A DNA stretch of 6,268 nucleotides, from positions 4,930 to 11,197 of the forward strand of contig DERU01000164.1 of the NCBI GenBank assembly GCA_002361095.1. The letters run 5' to 3'. The stretch comes from Lachnospiraceae bacterium UBA3332. GTDB lineage: Bacteria; Bacillota; Clostridia; Lachnospirales; Lachnospiraceae. The notes under the pieces were generated by a model. That model saw only the letters and a program-made list of their open reading frames with translations. It was not told the DNA's origin and did no database searches. Numbering within the stretch: the stretch's first letter is position 1; every line of letters begins with the position of its first letter. This document shows, piece after piece, positions 6,044 to 6,268 of this stretch. The position numbers and the translations under genes are program-made.

Positions 6044-6268
6044 TCAGGTCTGCCCTTTCCAATACCTTTTGCGGTACTCGCTCACCGAACAGCCATGGTT
6101 TTTCTTAAACAGACGGTTAAAATACTTATAGTCCCGGATACCGACCCTGTCCGCAATTTCGCAGTTGCTCCATTTGGTCGTCCTGATCAGTTCCTCCGCC
6201 CTGGCCAGCCGGATCCGGTTCACATAAGAAACCAGATTTTCCCCCGTCTCATTTTTAAACAGGGTACT
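6044..6268 (-). CDS. AraC-type response regulator, C-terminal DNA-binding end
   Basis: Only the last 74 residues and the TGA stop (6046-6044) are in the window. They match the AraC/XylS double helix-turn-helix: the start of the visible part is the end of the first half (STLFKNETGENLVSYVNRIR), followed by the linker helix LARAEELIRTT. Then comes the second HTH with EIADRVGIRDYKYFNRLFKK and the closing signature HGCSVSEYRKRYW. A receiver domain cannot be seen, but the kinase of the YesM type directly downstream makes a YesN-like response regulator very likely. A stand-alone AraC regulator is the alternative. With 17 bases to the kinase and no terminator between, the two are surely co-transcribed. 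It is the natural candidate activator of the transporter and hydrolase operon downstream. Confidence 0.9.
   Translation of the reverse strand, partial: STLFKNETGENLVSYVNRIRLARAEELIRTTKWSNCEIADRVGIRDYKYFNRLFKKNHGCSVSEYRKRYWKGQT

Noticed and set aside
1..6268. CRISPR arrays, insertion sequences, tRNA or rRNA genes
   Set aside because: No regularly spaced repeats, transposase-like frames with terminal repeats, or structural RNA signatures were seen on either strand.

Overview
The window looks like a carbohydrate-uptake locus from a low-to-mid GC Gram-positive anaerobe, most likely a Clostridia/Lachnospiraceae member. This is inferred from the strong AGGAGG-type ribosome binding sites, the lipoprotein (not periplasmic) binding protein, a CUT1 transporter without its own ATPase, and a YesM/YesN-style two-component pair. 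All supportable genes lie on the minus strand, so the order of transcription runs from high to low coordinates. Both window ends cut through genes.

In transcription order: (1) 6268-6044, the C-terminal DNA-binding end of an AraC-type protein, almost certainly the response regulator; (2) 6026-4218, its membrane sensor histidine kinase; (3) 4217-3976, the only long non-coding stretch, holding a direct repeat, a perfect inverted repeat, a promoter-like -10 box and a GC-rich leader; (4) 3975-2530, a solute-binding lipoprotein; (5) 2529-2449, a short gap with a strong stem-loop; (6) 2448-1546 and 1544-705, two inner-membrane permeases (MalF-like then MalG-like) separated by a single base; (7) 692-1, the first 230 codons of a GH127-type (DUF1680) glycoside hydrolase, running off the window.

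Inferred logic: the kinase senses an extracellular glycan fragment, directly or via the binding protein, and phosphorylates the AraC-type regulator. The regulator activates the promoter upstream of the binding-protein gene. The lipoprotein and two permeases import an oligosaccharide, powered by a multitask ATPase encoded elsewhere, and the apparently cytoplasmic GH127 enzyme cleaves it. The best guess for the substrate is a beta-L-arabinofuranose-containing oligosaccharide from plant cell wall, but GH127 also has other specificities and the catalytic part is not visible.

Nothing here is a clearly new type of system. The most interesting unexplained signals are the two repeat structures between the kinase and the binding-protein gene (possible regulator sites) and the stem-loop between the binding-protein and permease genes.
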